Assembly (NCBI RefSeq): GCF_900105765.1
Contig: NZ_FNTX01000001.1
Coordinates: forward strand, 1,274,387 to 1,338,386
Reading direction: 5' to 3'
Length of the DNA stretch: 64,000 nucleotides
Origin: Ruania alba
GTDB taxonomy: Bacteria > Actinomycetota > Actinomycetes > Actinomycetales > Beutenbergiaceae
A program made the translations under genes and the position numbers. Below the pieces are notes generated by a model that was not told where the DNA came from, made no database searches, and saw only the letters and a program-made list of their open reading frames with translations. Position 1 is the stretch's first letter, and each line of letters begins with the position of its first letter. This document shows, in pieces, positions 1 to 8,573 of this stretch.

Positions 1-216
1 CAGGACGTGAGCGTGGTCGGGTTCGACAACACCCCGGTGGGGGAGCTGGTGACCCCGGCGCTGACCACCGTCGCCGCCCCGTTGCGCGCCCTCGGTGAGA
101 CAGGGGCGAGCAACGCGCTCGCCCTGGCACGCGGGGCGCGCTCGCGCGCCACCGAGCCGGTACGTCTGCCGACCCGGCTGATCGCGCGCGGCTCGACGGC
201 GGAGGCTCGCTCGTGA
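1..216 (+). CDS. LacI-family transcriptional regulator, C-terminal fragment
   Basis: Only the last 71 codons are inside the window; the frame is open from base 1 and ends in TGA at 214-216. The motif VSVVGFDNTP followed by PALTTV is the classic end of the periplasmic-binding-protein-like effector domain of LacI/GalR repressors. The DNA-binding helix-turn-helix lies upstream, out of view. Since glucuronate isomerase and a fructuronate reductase follow on the same strand, it is probably the local regulator of hexuronate use. The family assignment is secure; the effector is inferred from context. Confidence 0.85.
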   Translation, partial: QDVSVVGFDNTPVGELVTPALTTVAAPLRALGETGASNALALARGARSRATEPVRLPTRLIARGSTAEARS

Positions 217-725
217 GGGTCCGTGCCGCCGTGCGTGGGGACGCCCGGGCGATCAGCGAGCTGCGGATCGCCGGCTGGCATGCCGCCTATCGCGGACTGG
301 TGCCGGAGGAGATGCTCGATTCTTTGGATGCGGACCGGGAGGCGGAGCGGCGCACCGCGACCTGGGACACCCGGGCCAAAGATGCCGAGCTGGTGGCCGT
401 CGACGACGACGGGGCAGTGATCGGATGGGCGGTGGCCGGCCCGGCCCGCGACCCCGAGTGGTCCGGCGCCGGGGAGCTCTACGGGCTCTACGCCGACCCC
501 GACCACTGGTCCACCGGGGTGGGCCACGCGCTGATGGTCGCCATCGAGGACGCCCTGCGTGAGGTGGGCTATGCCCGCGCGTACCTGCTGGTGCTGGTCG
601 GGAACGATCGCGCCGCCGGCTTCTACGAGCGGCACGGGTGGGTCGAGGACGGTGCCGAGGTGCGCGACGAACGCCCCGGCGGGGCGCTGATCGAGCGGCG
701 TCGAGTGCGGGACCTGACAGAGTGA
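213..725 (+). CDS. GNAT family N-acetyltransferase
   Basis: A 170-residue single-domain GNAT protein. Family signs are the N-terminal VRAAVRGDARAISEL strand-helix, the acetyl-CoA pyrophosphate-binding segment around STGVGHALM (about residue 105) and the C-terminal NDRAAGFYERHGW motif. GTG at 213 overlaps the TGA of the upstream regulator by three bases, so the two are translationally coupled. The acceptor substrate cannot be told from sequence. Its position between a LacI regulator and uronate genes is unusual, but nothing ties it chemically to that pathway. Confidence 0.88.
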   Translation: MRVRAAVRGDARAISELRIAGWHAAYRGLVPEEMLDSLDADREAERRTATWDTRAKDAELVAVDDDGAVIGWAVAGPARDPEWSGAGELYGLYADPDHWSTGVGHALMVAIEDALREVGYARAYLLVLVGNDRAAGFYERHGWVEDGAEVRDERPGGALIERRRVRDLTE

Positions 726-786
726 ACGGCGGGCAACTCGTGGCAACGGGTTGCCTTGCGATGGTGGCCGGGCCAGCGTGGGGCTC

Positions 787-2223
787 GTGCCTACGACGAC
801 GCCTTCTCTCGAGCTGCACCCGGACCGGCTACTCCCGGCAGACCGTGAGCGGCGGCCTATCGCGCGCCGCCTCTACGAGTCCGTCAAGGATCTGCCGATC
901 ATCTCCCCGCACGGGCACGTCCCGCCGAGCTGGATCAGCGAGGACACCCCGTTCCGGGACCCCACCTCGTTGCTGATCACACCGGACCACTACATCACCC
1001 GGATGCTGCACGCCCACGGGGTGCCGCTCAGCGACCTCGGCGTAGGCCGTGGTCCGCTTGACGACAGTGCGGCCCGTGCCGCGTTCACCGCCCTGTGCAC
1101 CCACTGGTCCGCCTACCGTGGCACCCCGGTGCGGTACTGGCTCGAGGAGGAGCTGGCCGGCATCTTCGGGGTGACCGTCCGGCCCAGCGCCGAGACCGCG
1201 GACGCGATCTACGACCAGATCGCAGCCAAGCTCGCAGAGCCCGGCTTCCGGCCCCGGGCCCTCATGGATGCCTTCGGCATCGACGTGCTTGCCACCACCG
1301 ACGACCCGTGCGACTCGCTCGACGAGCACGCCACCCTCGCCGCCGACTCGACCTTCGCCCCTCGCGTGGTGCCCACCTTCCGGCCGGACAAGTACCTCGA
1401 TCCGGCCCTGGCCACCTGGGCCGCGGACGTGGACCGTCTGGGCCAGGTCTCCGGCATCGACACCGGCGACTACGCTGGATACGTCGCGGCCCTCGAGGAG
1501 CGGCGGCGCTACTTCGTCTCCCGTGGTGCGGTCTCCGCCGACCACGGCGTGATCGACGCCGTCACTGTGATCCTCGACGAGGCCGAGGCGAGCCGGATCT
1601 TCACTGCTGCGCGCGCCGGCACCGCCACCGAGGAGGAGGCGACCGCCCTGCGGCGGCACATGCTCAGCGAGATGGCCCGGATGTCCTGCGAGGACGGCCT
1701 CGTGATGACCATCCACCCGGGGGTGCGGCGTAATCACCACACGGCCACCTTCGACACCTACGGCCCCGACGTCGGCTGCGACATCCCGATCTCGGTGGAG
1801 TACACCGACTCGCTGCGGCCGCTCCTGGACGCCTACGGCACGCACCCGAATCTCAACCTGGTGCTCTTCACCATCGACGAGACGGTCTATTCCCGCGAGC
1901 TCGCCCCGCTGGCGGGCTTCTACCCGTCGGTCTACGTGGGTGTGCCGTGGTGGTTCATCGACGCCCCCGAGGCGATCCGCCGGTTCCGCTCCGCGGTGAC
2001 TGAGACCGCCGGGTTCTCCCGCACCTCCGGCTTCATCGACGACACCCGCGCGTTCTGCTCCATCCCCGCCCGGCACGACATGAGCCGCCGCCTCGACGCC
2101 GGCTACCTCTCCGAACTCGTGGTCGAGCACCGGCTGGGAGAGGACGAAGCGCACGAGGCCATCCAGGACCTCGTCGTTGCCAACCCGCGGAAGGTCTTCA
2201 AGCTCGGAGGTGAGTCACGATGA
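787..2223 (+). CDS. uxaC: Glucuronate (uronate) isomerase
   Basis: Isomerises D-glucuronate to D-fructuronate (and galacturonate to tagaturonate) in the cytoplasm, first step of the isomerase route of hexuronate breakdown. The 478-residue product has the amidohydrolase-fold metal ligand pair in SPHGHV (His42, His44) and the C-terminal NPRKVFKL ending typical of this family. GTG 787 is preferred because an upstream TTG at 751 would add 12 residues unlike the family N-terminus. The stop overlaps the next gene's ATG by four bases, indicating one transcript with the dehydrogenase. Confidence 0.9.
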   Translation: MPTTTPSLELHPDRLLPADRERRPIARRLYESVKDLPIISPHGHVPPSWISEDTPFRDPTSLLITPDHYITRMLHAHGVPLSDLGVGRGPLDDSAARAAFTALCTHWSAYRGTPVRYWLEEELAGIFGVTVRPSAETADAIYDQIAAKLAEPGFRPRALMDAFGIDVLATTDDPCDSLDEHATLAADSTFAPRVVPTFRPDKYLDPALATWAADVDRLGQVSGIDTGDYAGYVAALEERRRYFVSRGAVSADHGVIDAVTVILDEAEASRIFTAARAGTATEEEATALRRHMLSEMARMSCEDGLVMTIHPGVRRNHHTATFDTYGPDVGCDIPISVEYTDSLRPLLDAYGTHPNLNLVLFTIDETVYSRELAPLAGFYPSVYVGVPWWFIDAPEAIRRFRSAVTETAGFSRTSGFIDDTRAFCSIPARHDMSRRLDAGYLSELVVEHRLGEDEAHEAIQDLVVANPRKVFKLGGESR

Positions 2224-3599
2224 CGCAGCGCCTCGCCCGTGGCCTCGATGGCCTGCCCGCCGGCTCGGCCCCGGTGCGGATCGTGCACCTCGGCGTGGGC
2301 AACTTCCACCGCGCCCACCAGGCCTGGTACACCCACCAGGCGCCGGACGCCGAGGAGTGGGGCATCGCCGCCTTCACCGGCCGGCGGCCCGACCAGGCCG
2401 ACGCTCTCGGCCCGCAGGACGGGCTCTACACCCTCATCACCAAGTCTGCCGCCGGTGACGAGCTCGAGGTGATCTCCTCGATCGTCGCCGTGCACCCGGC
2501 CACCGATCACGAGGCCTACCTGACCTACCTCGAGGACCCGGCACTCGCCGTCGTGACCCTGACGGTGACCGAGCACGGCTACCGCAGGGACGCCGTCGGG
2601 AACCTGGATCTGACGGCCGACGACGTGGCCGCCGACGTGACGGCGCTGCGGGCCGACCCTCGTGCGGTGGTGACCTCGGCACCGATGAAGCTGGTCGCAG
2701 GACTACTCGCCCGCCGTGCGGCGGGGGCGACCGCGATCACGATCCTGCCGTGCGACAACCTCCCGGACAACGGTGACGTCGCGCGCGCCCTGGTGCTGGG
2801 TGGAGCGGCCGCCGTGGACGAGTCCCTGGTGCCGTGGATCGAGCAGCACGTGGACTTTGCCACCTCGATGGTGGACCGGATCACCCCGGCCACCACCGAC
2901 GACGACCGCGCCCTGGTGGAGCAACGGCTCGGCTACGCCGACGCCTCCCCGGTGCCCACCGAGCCGTTCTCCGAGTGGGTCATCTCCGGGACCTTCCCCA
3001 ACGGACGCCCCCGTTGGGAGGACGCCGGCGCGCAGATCGTCGATGATGTGGCCCCGCACGAGCGCCGCAAGTTGTGGCTGCTGAACGGGTCGCACTCCCA
3101 GCTGGCGTACGTGGGCAGTGCTCGGGGTCACGAGACCATCGATGCCGCCATCGCCGACCCGCAGTGCCGGGCCTGGGTGGAGCAGTACTGGGACGAGGCC
3201 GAGCGCAACCTGGGCCTGCCGGGCGAGGAGGTGCAGGCCTACCGCGCCGCACTGATCGCGCGGTACGAGAACCCGAGGGTGCGCCACCTCACCGCCCAGA
3301 TCGCCTACGACGGGTCGCAGAAGCTCCCGGTGCGCACTCTGCCGACGCTGAACGCCGACCGCGCCGCCGGCCGGCTTCCGACCGGCTGTGCGACCACGCT
3401 GGCCGGCTGGATCCTGCACCTGCGCGGTATCGGGGCGCCGGTCCAGGACGCCGGTGCCGGGCCTGCGCAGGAGGCCGCGAACGCCGGGGACGCGGCCGAC
3501 GTGGCCGGGGCCGTGCTGGAGACCCTGCAGCCCGGACTGGGCGAGGACACCGAGCTGGTGGCCGCCGTGGTGGCCCAGGCGGGGGCCATCACCACCTGA
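2220..3599 (+). CDS. uxuB: Mannitol dehydrogenase-family oxidoreductase, probable D-fructuronate reductase
   Basis: A 459-residue polyol/hexuronate dehydrogenase of the long-chain mannitol dehydrogenase family. The N-terminal Rossmann part carries GVGNFHRAHQ (residues 25-34). The catalytic Lys-Asn-His signature KLWLLNGSH is at residues 284-292. Family members reduce fructuronate to mannonate, tagaturonate to altronate, or fructose to mannitol. Coupling to uxaC by an ATGA overlap makes fructuronate reduction the best guess. The next pathway enzyme, mannonate dehydratase, is not in the window. Family is certain; the substrate is inferred. Confidence 0.85.
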   Translation: MTQRLARGLDGLPAGSAPVRIVHLGVGNFHRAHQAWYTHQAPDAEEWGIAAFTGRRPDQADALGPQDGLYTLITKSAAGDELEVISSIVAVHPATDHEAYLTYLEDPALAVVTLTVTEHGYRRDAVGNLDLTADDVAADVTALRADPRAVVTSAPMKLVAGLLARRAAGATAITILPCDNLPDNGDVARALVLGGAAAVDESLVPWIEQHVDFATSMVDRITPATTDDDRALVEQRLGYADASPVPTEPFSEWVISGTFPNGRPRWEDAGAQIVDDVAPHERRKLWLLNGSHSQLAYVGSARGHETIDAAIADPQCRAWVEQYWDEAERNLGLPGEEVQAYRAALIARYENPRVRHLTAQIAYDGSQKLPVRTLPTLNADRAAGRLPTGCATTLAGWILHLRGIGAPVQDAGAGPAQEAANAGDAADVAGAVLETLQPGLGEDTELVAAVVAQAGAITT

Positions 3600-3668
3600 C
3601 GGCCGGGCAGGAGTCGACTGACGCGTGCGGGAATACCTCGACGTGTGTGGCGTTACACCTCTCAGAAG

Positions 3669-3686
3669 TTCATGCAAACGCATGAA
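3669..3686. promoter_or_regulatory. Palindromic operator upstream of the LLM/MarR operon
   Basis: Perfect 7-bp inverted repeat TTCATGC-AAAC-GCATGAA, 42 bp upstream of the monooxygenase start and notably AT-richer than its surroundings. MarR proteins bind palindromes of this size and commonly regulate their own operon; a MarR gene is the second gene here. Being its operator is an inference. Confidence 0.6.
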
Positions 3687-3728
3687 TTAGGTACCGTGAG
3701 AACCACGGCAGCAGACGAGAGGGACATC

Positions 3729-4865
3729 ATGCAGTTCGGGATCTTCAGCGTCGGGGACGTGACCACGGACCCCACGACCGGCCGCACACCCACCGAGCAC
3801 GAGCGGATCATGGCGATGGCGACCATCGCCAAGCACGCCGAGGAGGTCGGTCTGGACGTGTTCGCCACCGGCGAGCACCACAACCCGCCCTTCGTGCCGA
3901 GCTCGCCTACGACGTTCCTGGCGTACGTGGCCGCGCAGACCGAGCGGATCATCCTGTCCACGTCCACCACCCTGATCACCACGAACGACCCGGTGAAGAT
4001 CGCCGAGGACTACGCCTACCTGCAGCACTTGGCCGGCGGCCGGGTGGACCTGATGCTCGGGCGCGGCAACCACGGACCGGTCTACCCCTGGTTCGGGCAG
4101 GACCCGCGCCAGGCGGTACCGCTGACCGTGGAGAACTACCAGCTGCTGCGCCGCCTCTGGGACGAGGAGGTGGTGGACTGGGAGGGCCGCTTTCGCAAGC
4201 CCCTGCAGGGCTTCACCGCGACCCCGCGCCCCTTGGACGGCGTGGCCCCGTTCGTGTGGCACGGATCGATCCGCACCCCGCAGGTGGCCGAGCTGGCCGC
4301 CTTCCACGGGGACGGGTTCTTCGCCAACCACATCTTCTGGCCGAAGCAGCACTTCCAGCAGTTGATCGGGCTGTACCGGGAGCGGTTCGAGCACTACGGG
4401 CACGGCAGCGCCGACCAGGCGGTCGTCGGGCTCGGCGGCCAGGTGTTCATGCGGAAGAACTCCCAGGACGCCGTGAACGAGTTCCGGCCGTACTTCGACA
4501 ATGCGCCGGTGTACGGGCACGGCCCCAGCCTGGAGGAGTTCACCGAGGCCACCCCGCTCACCGTGGGCAGCCCGCAGGAGGTCATCGACAAGACCCTCAG
4601 CTTCACCGAGAGCTTCGGCCACTACCAGCGCCAGTTGTTCCTGATGGACCACGCCGGCCTGCCACTGAAGACCGTGCTGGAGCAGCTCGACCTGCTCGGT
4701 GATGAAGTAGTGCCGGTGCTGCGCAAGGAGTTGGCCAAGAACCGGCCCGCGCACGTACCGCACGGGCCCACCCACGCCGCCCGGGTGGAGGCCGCCGGTG
4801 GACCGGTGGACCTCACCCCGCAGTTCGCCGTGGACCCGATGTCCGGCAGTGCGGTGCCCCGATGA
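3729..4865 (+). CDS. LLM-class flavin-dependent oxidoreductase (CE1758-like)
   Basis: A 378-residue luciferase-like monooxygenase with the TIM-barrel landmarks GEHHNPPF (about residue 45), LSTSTTLITTNDPVKIAEDY and LMLGRGNHGP. It resembles the CE1758-type subfamily, which is encoded with a CE1759-type FMN reductase that supplies reduced flavin; that partner is two genes downstream. ATG 3729 has the ribosome site GAGAGGG at the right distance and matches the family N-terminus MQFGIFSVGD, so the longer upstream reading is rejected. The substrate is unknown. An operator-like palindrome lies just upstream. Confidence 0.88.
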   Translation: MQFGIFSVGDVTTDPTTGRTPTEHERIMAMATIAKHAEEVGLDVFATGEHHNPPFVPSSPTTFLAYVAAQTERIILSTSTTLITTNDPVKIAEDYAYLQHLAGGRVDLMLGRGNHGPVYPWFGQDPRQAVPLTVENYQLLRRLWDEEVVDWEGRFRKPLQGFTATPRPLDGVAPFVWHGSIRTPQVAELAAFHGDGFFANHIFWPKQHFQQLIGLYRERFEHYGHGSADQAVVGLGGQVFMRKNSQDAVNEFRPYFDNAPVYGHGPSLEEFTEATPLTVGSPQEVIDKTLSFTESFGHYQRQLFLMDHAGLPLKTVLEQLDLLGDEVVPVLRKELAKNRPAHVPHGPTHAARVEAAGGPVDLTPQFAVDPMSGSAVPR

Positions 4866-4881
4866 GCGCGAGGAGGGCACG

Positions 4882-5328
4882 ATGAGTGCCACGACGGCGG
4901 CCCCCGCCTGGGAGGCGCTGTTCCGCGCGCAGGTGCACCTGATGCGCCACTTCGAGGCTGCCAAGGACTTCGAGCCGCTCAGCGCCCGGGAGTATGACGT
5001 GCTGTTCACGCTCTCCCGGTGCGGTGGCGCGGCACGGATGCGGGACATGGTGCCGAACCTGCTGCTCAGCCAGCCGAGCTTGTCCCGGATGGTGGACCGG
5101 CTCGCCGCCGATGGGCTGCTGGAGCGGAGAGTGGTTGACGGCGATGGTCGCGGTGTGGTGGTCGCGCTCACCGAGCGCGGGGCCGAGCTGCAGCGCCGGG
5201 TCGGCCGCAGGCACGTCCGCTCGATCACCGGGATGGTCGACGGCGTGCTCACCGAGGACGAACAGGCGCAGCTGGTACGGATCTGCACCAAGCTCCAGCG
5301 AGCCACCCACGAGGAGGGATCGGCATGA
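4882..5328 (+). CDS. MarR-family transcriptional regulator
   Basis: A 148-residue winged-helix regulator. The DNA-recognition region is LLLSQPSLSRMVDRLAADGL (about residues 62-81), followed by the wing GDGRGVVVALTERG. ATG 4882 is preceded by GAGGAGGG and lies 16 bp after the monooxygenase stop; its own stop overlaps the flavin reductase start. Encoded between the two enzymes of a flavin-dependent pair, it is probably the autorepressor acting on the palindrome at 3669-3686. The ligand is unknown. Confidence 0.88.
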   Translation: MSATTAAPAWEALFRAQVHLMRHFEAAKDFEPLSAREYDVLFTLSRCGGAARMRDMVPNLLLSQPSLSRMVDRLAADGLLERRVVDGDGRGVVVALTERGAELQRRVGRRHVRSITGMVDGVLTEDEQAQLVRICTKLQRATHEEGSA

Positions 5329-5891
5329 CGACACAGACAGACGAGGCCATCCAGGTGGTGGCCGTCAACGGGGGAGTGGGATTCCCCTCCAGTACCCGTT
5401 CGCTCACCGACGCGTTGGTGCGTGAGGTCGCGGCCTCGGCACCCGGAGTGAGCACCCGGACCATCGACGTGCGCGACCTGGCCTCCGACATCGCGGAGGC
5501 GACCGTCATGGGGCTGGGGTCGGCGACCCTCGACGAGTCGCTGCGGGCCGTAGAGCGCGCCGATCTGGTGGTGGCCGGGACACCCGTCTTCCGTGGCTCC
5601 TACGCCGGATTGTTCAAGGGGTTCTGGGACCTGGTGGACCCGGTGGCGATGCGTGGCAAGCCGGTGCTCCTCGCCGCCACCGGCGGAAGCTCGCGGCACC
5701 AGTTGATGATCGACCAGGCGATGCGGCCGCTGTTCGCCTACTTCGGCGCCCTCGTGGTGCCGACGGCTGTCTACGCCGCGAAGGACGACTTCGCCGTCGC
5801 CGGAGCGCCCGGTGCGGAGCTGGCGGCCCGCGTCGAGCGTGCGGGCCGAGAGGCGGCCCGTCTCACCCAGGCTGCCGCGAGGGTGGCATGA
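5325..5891 (+). CDS. NADPH-dependent FMN reductase (CE1759-like)
   Basis: A 188-residue flavodoxin-fold reductase. The N-terminal phosphate-binding loop VNGGVGFPSSTRSLTDALV and GTPVFRGSYAGLFKGFWD mark the NADPH:FMN reductase family. It probably delivers reduced FMN to the monooxygenase encoded two genes upstream. It starts with ATG in an ATGA overlap with the MarR gene, so all three genes form one operon. The gene ends about 60 bp before the leuS leader region. Confidence 0.88.
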   Translation: MTTQTDEAIQVVAVNGGVGFPSSTRSLTDALVREVAASAPGVSTRTIDVRDLASDIAEATVMGLGSATLDESLRAVERADLVVAGTPVFRGSYAGLFKGFWDLVDPVAMRGKPVLLAATGGSSRHQLMIDQAMRPLFAYFGALVVPTAVYAAKDDFAVAGAPGAELAARVERAGREAARLTQAAARVA

Positions 5892-5961
5892 GTGTCGAGA
5901 TCCGGCGCGATCGCGACATCCAGGCCACCCTCGTGGTGACGCGGTGCGCTACCATGTGCCC

Positions 5962-6000
5962 ATGACGTCGGTCCTGCTCCTTACCGAGCCGCGACGGTAA
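5962..6000 (+). CDS. leuS leader peptide [12 protein letters not shown]
   Basis: A 12-codon reading frame with three adjacent leucine codons (CTG CTC CTT, 5974-5982). A -10-like TACCAT at 5950-5955 ends six bases before its ATG, so the mRNA is probably leaderless. A rho-independent hairpin follows 16 bases after the stop and leuS begins 73 bases after it. This is the layout of ribosome-mediated attenuation: slow translation at the Leu codons when charged tRNA-Leu is short should relieve termination. I did not resolve a convincing antiterminator pairing. Confidence 0.72.
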   Translation: MTSVLLLTEPRR

Positions 6001-6016
6001 CTCCATCGCCGCGGCC

Positions 6017-6041
6017 GCCCCTCTGCGTGAGGGGCTTTTTT
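6017..6041 (+). terminator. Intrinsic terminator in the leuS leader (attenuator)
   Basis: Perfect 7-bp stem GCCCCTC-TGCGT-GAGGGGC followed by six T residues, a rare canonical rho-independent terminator in this GC-rich window. It sits between the Leu-codon leader peptide and leuS, so it must be regulated rather than constitutive. GCCGCG at 5988-5993 can pair with CGCGGC at 6010-6015, just ahead of it, as a possible protector hairpin. Confidence 0.8.
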
Positions 6042-6073
6042 GTGCCCAGGACCCCACGAACGGAAGACGAGGG

Positions 6074-8572
6074 ATGAGCGAGACACGCAGCAGCGAACCG
6101 GCCGGCTACGACCCGCACGAGCTGGAGGCAAAGTGGCTCCCCGTGTGGGAGGAGCTCCAGCCCTTCCGCGCCGACGACGCTGCCGTGGTCTCCGGCGCGA
6201 AGGAGAAGAAGTACGCGCTGACGATGTTCCCCTACCCCTCCGGGGACCTGCACATGGGGCACGCCGAGGTCACCGCCCTGCACGACGTGATCGCCCGGTA
6301 CTGGCGGCTGCGCGGGTTCGAGGTGATGAACCCGATGGGCTGGGACTCCTTCGGCCTGCCGGCCGAGAACGCCGCCATCCGCAATGACGAGCACCCCGCC
6401 ACCTACACCTACGGCAACATCGAGACCCAGGCGGCCTCGTTCAAGAAGTTCGGCATCAGCTTCGACTGGTCCCGCCGGCTGCACACCTCCGACCCGGAGT
6501 ACTACCGCTGGACCCAGTGGCTGTTCCTGAAGTTCGCCGAGCGTGGTCTGGCCTACCAGAAGTACTCGCCGGTGAACTGGTGCCCGAACGACCAGACCGT
6601 GCTCGCGAACGAGCAGGTCGTGGACGGGCGGTGCGAGCGGTGCGGTGCCGAGGTCACCAAGCGTGAGCTGAACCAGTGGTACTTCCGGATCACCGAGTAC
6701 GCCCAGGAGCTGCTGGACGACCTGGACACGCTCGGCCCGACCTGGCCGGACCGGGTGGTCACGGCACAGCGGAACTGGATCGGCCGCTCCGAGGGTGCGC
6801 ACGTCGACTTCAGCCTGCACCTGGCCGACGGCTCGGACCGGTCGGTGACCGTCTACACCACCCGCCCGGACACCCTCTACGGCGCCACCTTCATGGTGGT
6901 CGCCGCCGACGCTGGCCTGGCCGGGGAGATCGTGGCCCCGGACCGCCGCACCGCCTACCAGGAGTACCTGGAGCAGACCCGCCGGGAGTCCGACATCGAG
7001 CGGATGTCCACCGACCGGCCGAAGACCGGCGTGGACCTGGGCATCACCGCCACCAACCCGGTCAACGGCGAGCAGGTGCCGGTGTGGGCCGCCGACTACG
7101 TGCTGGCCGACTACGGCACCGGCGCGATCATGGCGGTGCCCGCGCACGACCAGCGCGACCTGGACTTCGCCCGCGCCATGGACCTGCCGGTGCGTCGCGT
7201 GATCGACACCGGCGAGGAGAACCCGGAAACCTCCGGGATCGCCACCACCGGCGACGGCACCTACGTCAGTTCCGGCGAACTGGACGGCCTGAGCGACAAG
7301 GCCACCGGGATCAGCCGGATCGTGGAGCGGCTGGAGGCCGCGGGCACCGGAACCGGCGCCGTGAACTTCCGGTTGCGTGACTGGCTGCTCAGCCGGCAAC
7401 GCTACTGGGGTTGCCCGATCCCGATCATCCACTGCGAGTCCTGCGGCGCCGTGCCGGTGCCCGAGGACCAGCTGCCGGTCACGCTGCCCGACATGCGCGG
7501 CGCCGACCTCAAGCCCAAGGGTGTCTCCCCGCTCGCCACCGCCACCGACTGGGTCAACGTGCCGTGCCCGAGCTGCAGCGCACCGGCGAAGCGGGACACG
7601 GACACGATGGACACCTTCGTGGACTCCTCCTGGTACTTCCTGCGGTACTGCTCACCGAACGACGACACCCAGGCGTTCGACCCCGAGCTCACCAACGCCT
7701 GGATGGCGGCCGACATCTACGTCGGCGGTGTGGAGCACGCCGTGTTGCACCTGCTGTACGCGCGCTTCTTCACCAAGGTCCTGGCCGACATGGGCCTGCT
7801 GGAGGTCCGCGAGCCGTTCGCCGCCCAACTGAACCAGGGCGTGGTGATCAACCAGGGCAAGAAGATGAGCAAGTCCCTGGGCAACGGCGTGAACCTCGGT
7901 GAGCAGCTGGACGAGTTCGGGGTGGACGCCGTGCGTCTCACCCTGGTCTTCGCCGGCCCCCCGGAGGACGACATCGACTGGGCGGACATGTCCCCAGCCG
8001 GGTCGCTGCGGTTCCTGCAGCGGGCGTGGCGCCTGGCGGGAGACGTGACCTCCGCCGTCGGGACCTCGGTAGTCCAGGGCGATCCCGCCCTGCGCAAGGT
8101 GACTCACAAGACCCTGCACGAGGCGGCCTCCCTGATCGAGGCGCACCGGTTCAACGTGGTGGTGGCCCGCACGATGGAGCTGGTGAACGCCACCCGGAAG
8201 GCGATCGACTCCGGCTGCGGCCCGGCCGACCCGGCGGTGCGGGAGGCGACCGAGACGGTCGCGATCCTGCTCTCCCTGGTGGCGCCCTACACGGCCGAGG
8301 AGATGTGGGAGCGGCTCGGCCACGAGCCCACCATCGCGCGCACCTCCTGGCCGGAGGTGGACGAGGCGCTGCTGGTGGAGGACACCGTCACCTGCGTGGT
8401 GCAGGTCAAGGGCAAGGTGCGCGACCGTCTGGAGGTCTCCCCGTCGATCTCCGACGGCGACCTGGAGGCTCTGGCACTGGCCGCACCCGGGGTGCAGCGT
8501 GCGTTGGACGGCGCCGGGGTGCGCAAGGTCATCGTGCGCGCCCCCAAGCTGGTCAACATCGTGCCCGCCTGA
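6074..8572 (+). CDS. leuS: Leucyl-tRNA synthetase
   Basis: Charges tRNA-Leu with leucine. The 832-residue class I synthetase shows the HMGH signature at residues 60-63, zinc-ribbon Cys pairs ([27 protein letters not shown]), a CP1 editing domain with [21 protein letters not shown], and KMSKS at residues 597-601. Length is normal for bacterial LeuRS. ATG 6074 follows AGACGAGGG. Expression is probably attenuated in response to leucyl-tRNA supply through the leader at 5962-6041. Its stop is one base from the stop of the convergent HerA-like gene. Confidence 0.97.
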   Translation: MSETRSSEPAGYDPHELEAKWLPVWEELQPFRADDAAVVSGAKEKKYALTMFPYPSGDLHMGHAEVTALHDVIARYWRLRGFEVMNPMGWDSFGLPAENAAIRNDEHPATYTYGNIETQAASFKKFGISFDWSRRLHTSDPEYYRWTQWLFLKFAERGLAYQKYSPVNWCPNDQTVLANEQVVDGRCERCGAEVTKRELNQWYFRITEYAQELLDDLDTLGPTWPDRVVTAQRNWIGRSEGAHVDFSLHLADGSDRSVTVYTTRPDTLYGATFMVVAADAGLAGEIVAPDRRTAYQEYLEQTRRESDIERMSTDRPKTGVDLGITATNPVNGEQVPVWAADYVLADYGTGAIMAVPAHDQRDLDFARAMDLPVRRVIDTGEENPETSGIATTGDGTYVSSGELDGLSDKATGISRIVERLEAAGTGTGAVNFRLRDWLLSRQRYWGCPIPIIHCESCGAVPVPEDQLPVTLPDMRGADLKPKGVSPLATATDWVNVPCPSCSAPAKRDTDTMDTFVDSSWYFLRYCSPNDDTQAFDPELTNAWMAADIYVGGVEHAVLHLLYARFFTKVLADMGLLEVREPFAAQLNQGVVINQGKKMSKSLGNGVNLGEQLDEFGVDAVRLTLVFAGPPEDDIDWADMSPAGSLRFLQRAWRLAGDVTSAVGTSVVQGDPALRKVTHKTLHEAASLIEAHRFNVVVARTMELVNATRKAIDSGCGPADPAVREATETVAILLSLVAPYTAEEMWERLGHEPTIARTSWPEVDEALLVEDTVTCVVQVKGKVRDRLEVSPSISDGDLEALALAAPGVQRALDGAGVRKVIVRAPKLVNIVPA

Positions 8573-8573
8573 G

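Noticed and set aside
5892-6073. T-box riboswitch controlling leuS
   Set aside because: No T-box-like conserved element or specifier-loop hairpin was seen, and the region is too short for one; the short Leu-codon leader plus terminator explains it better.
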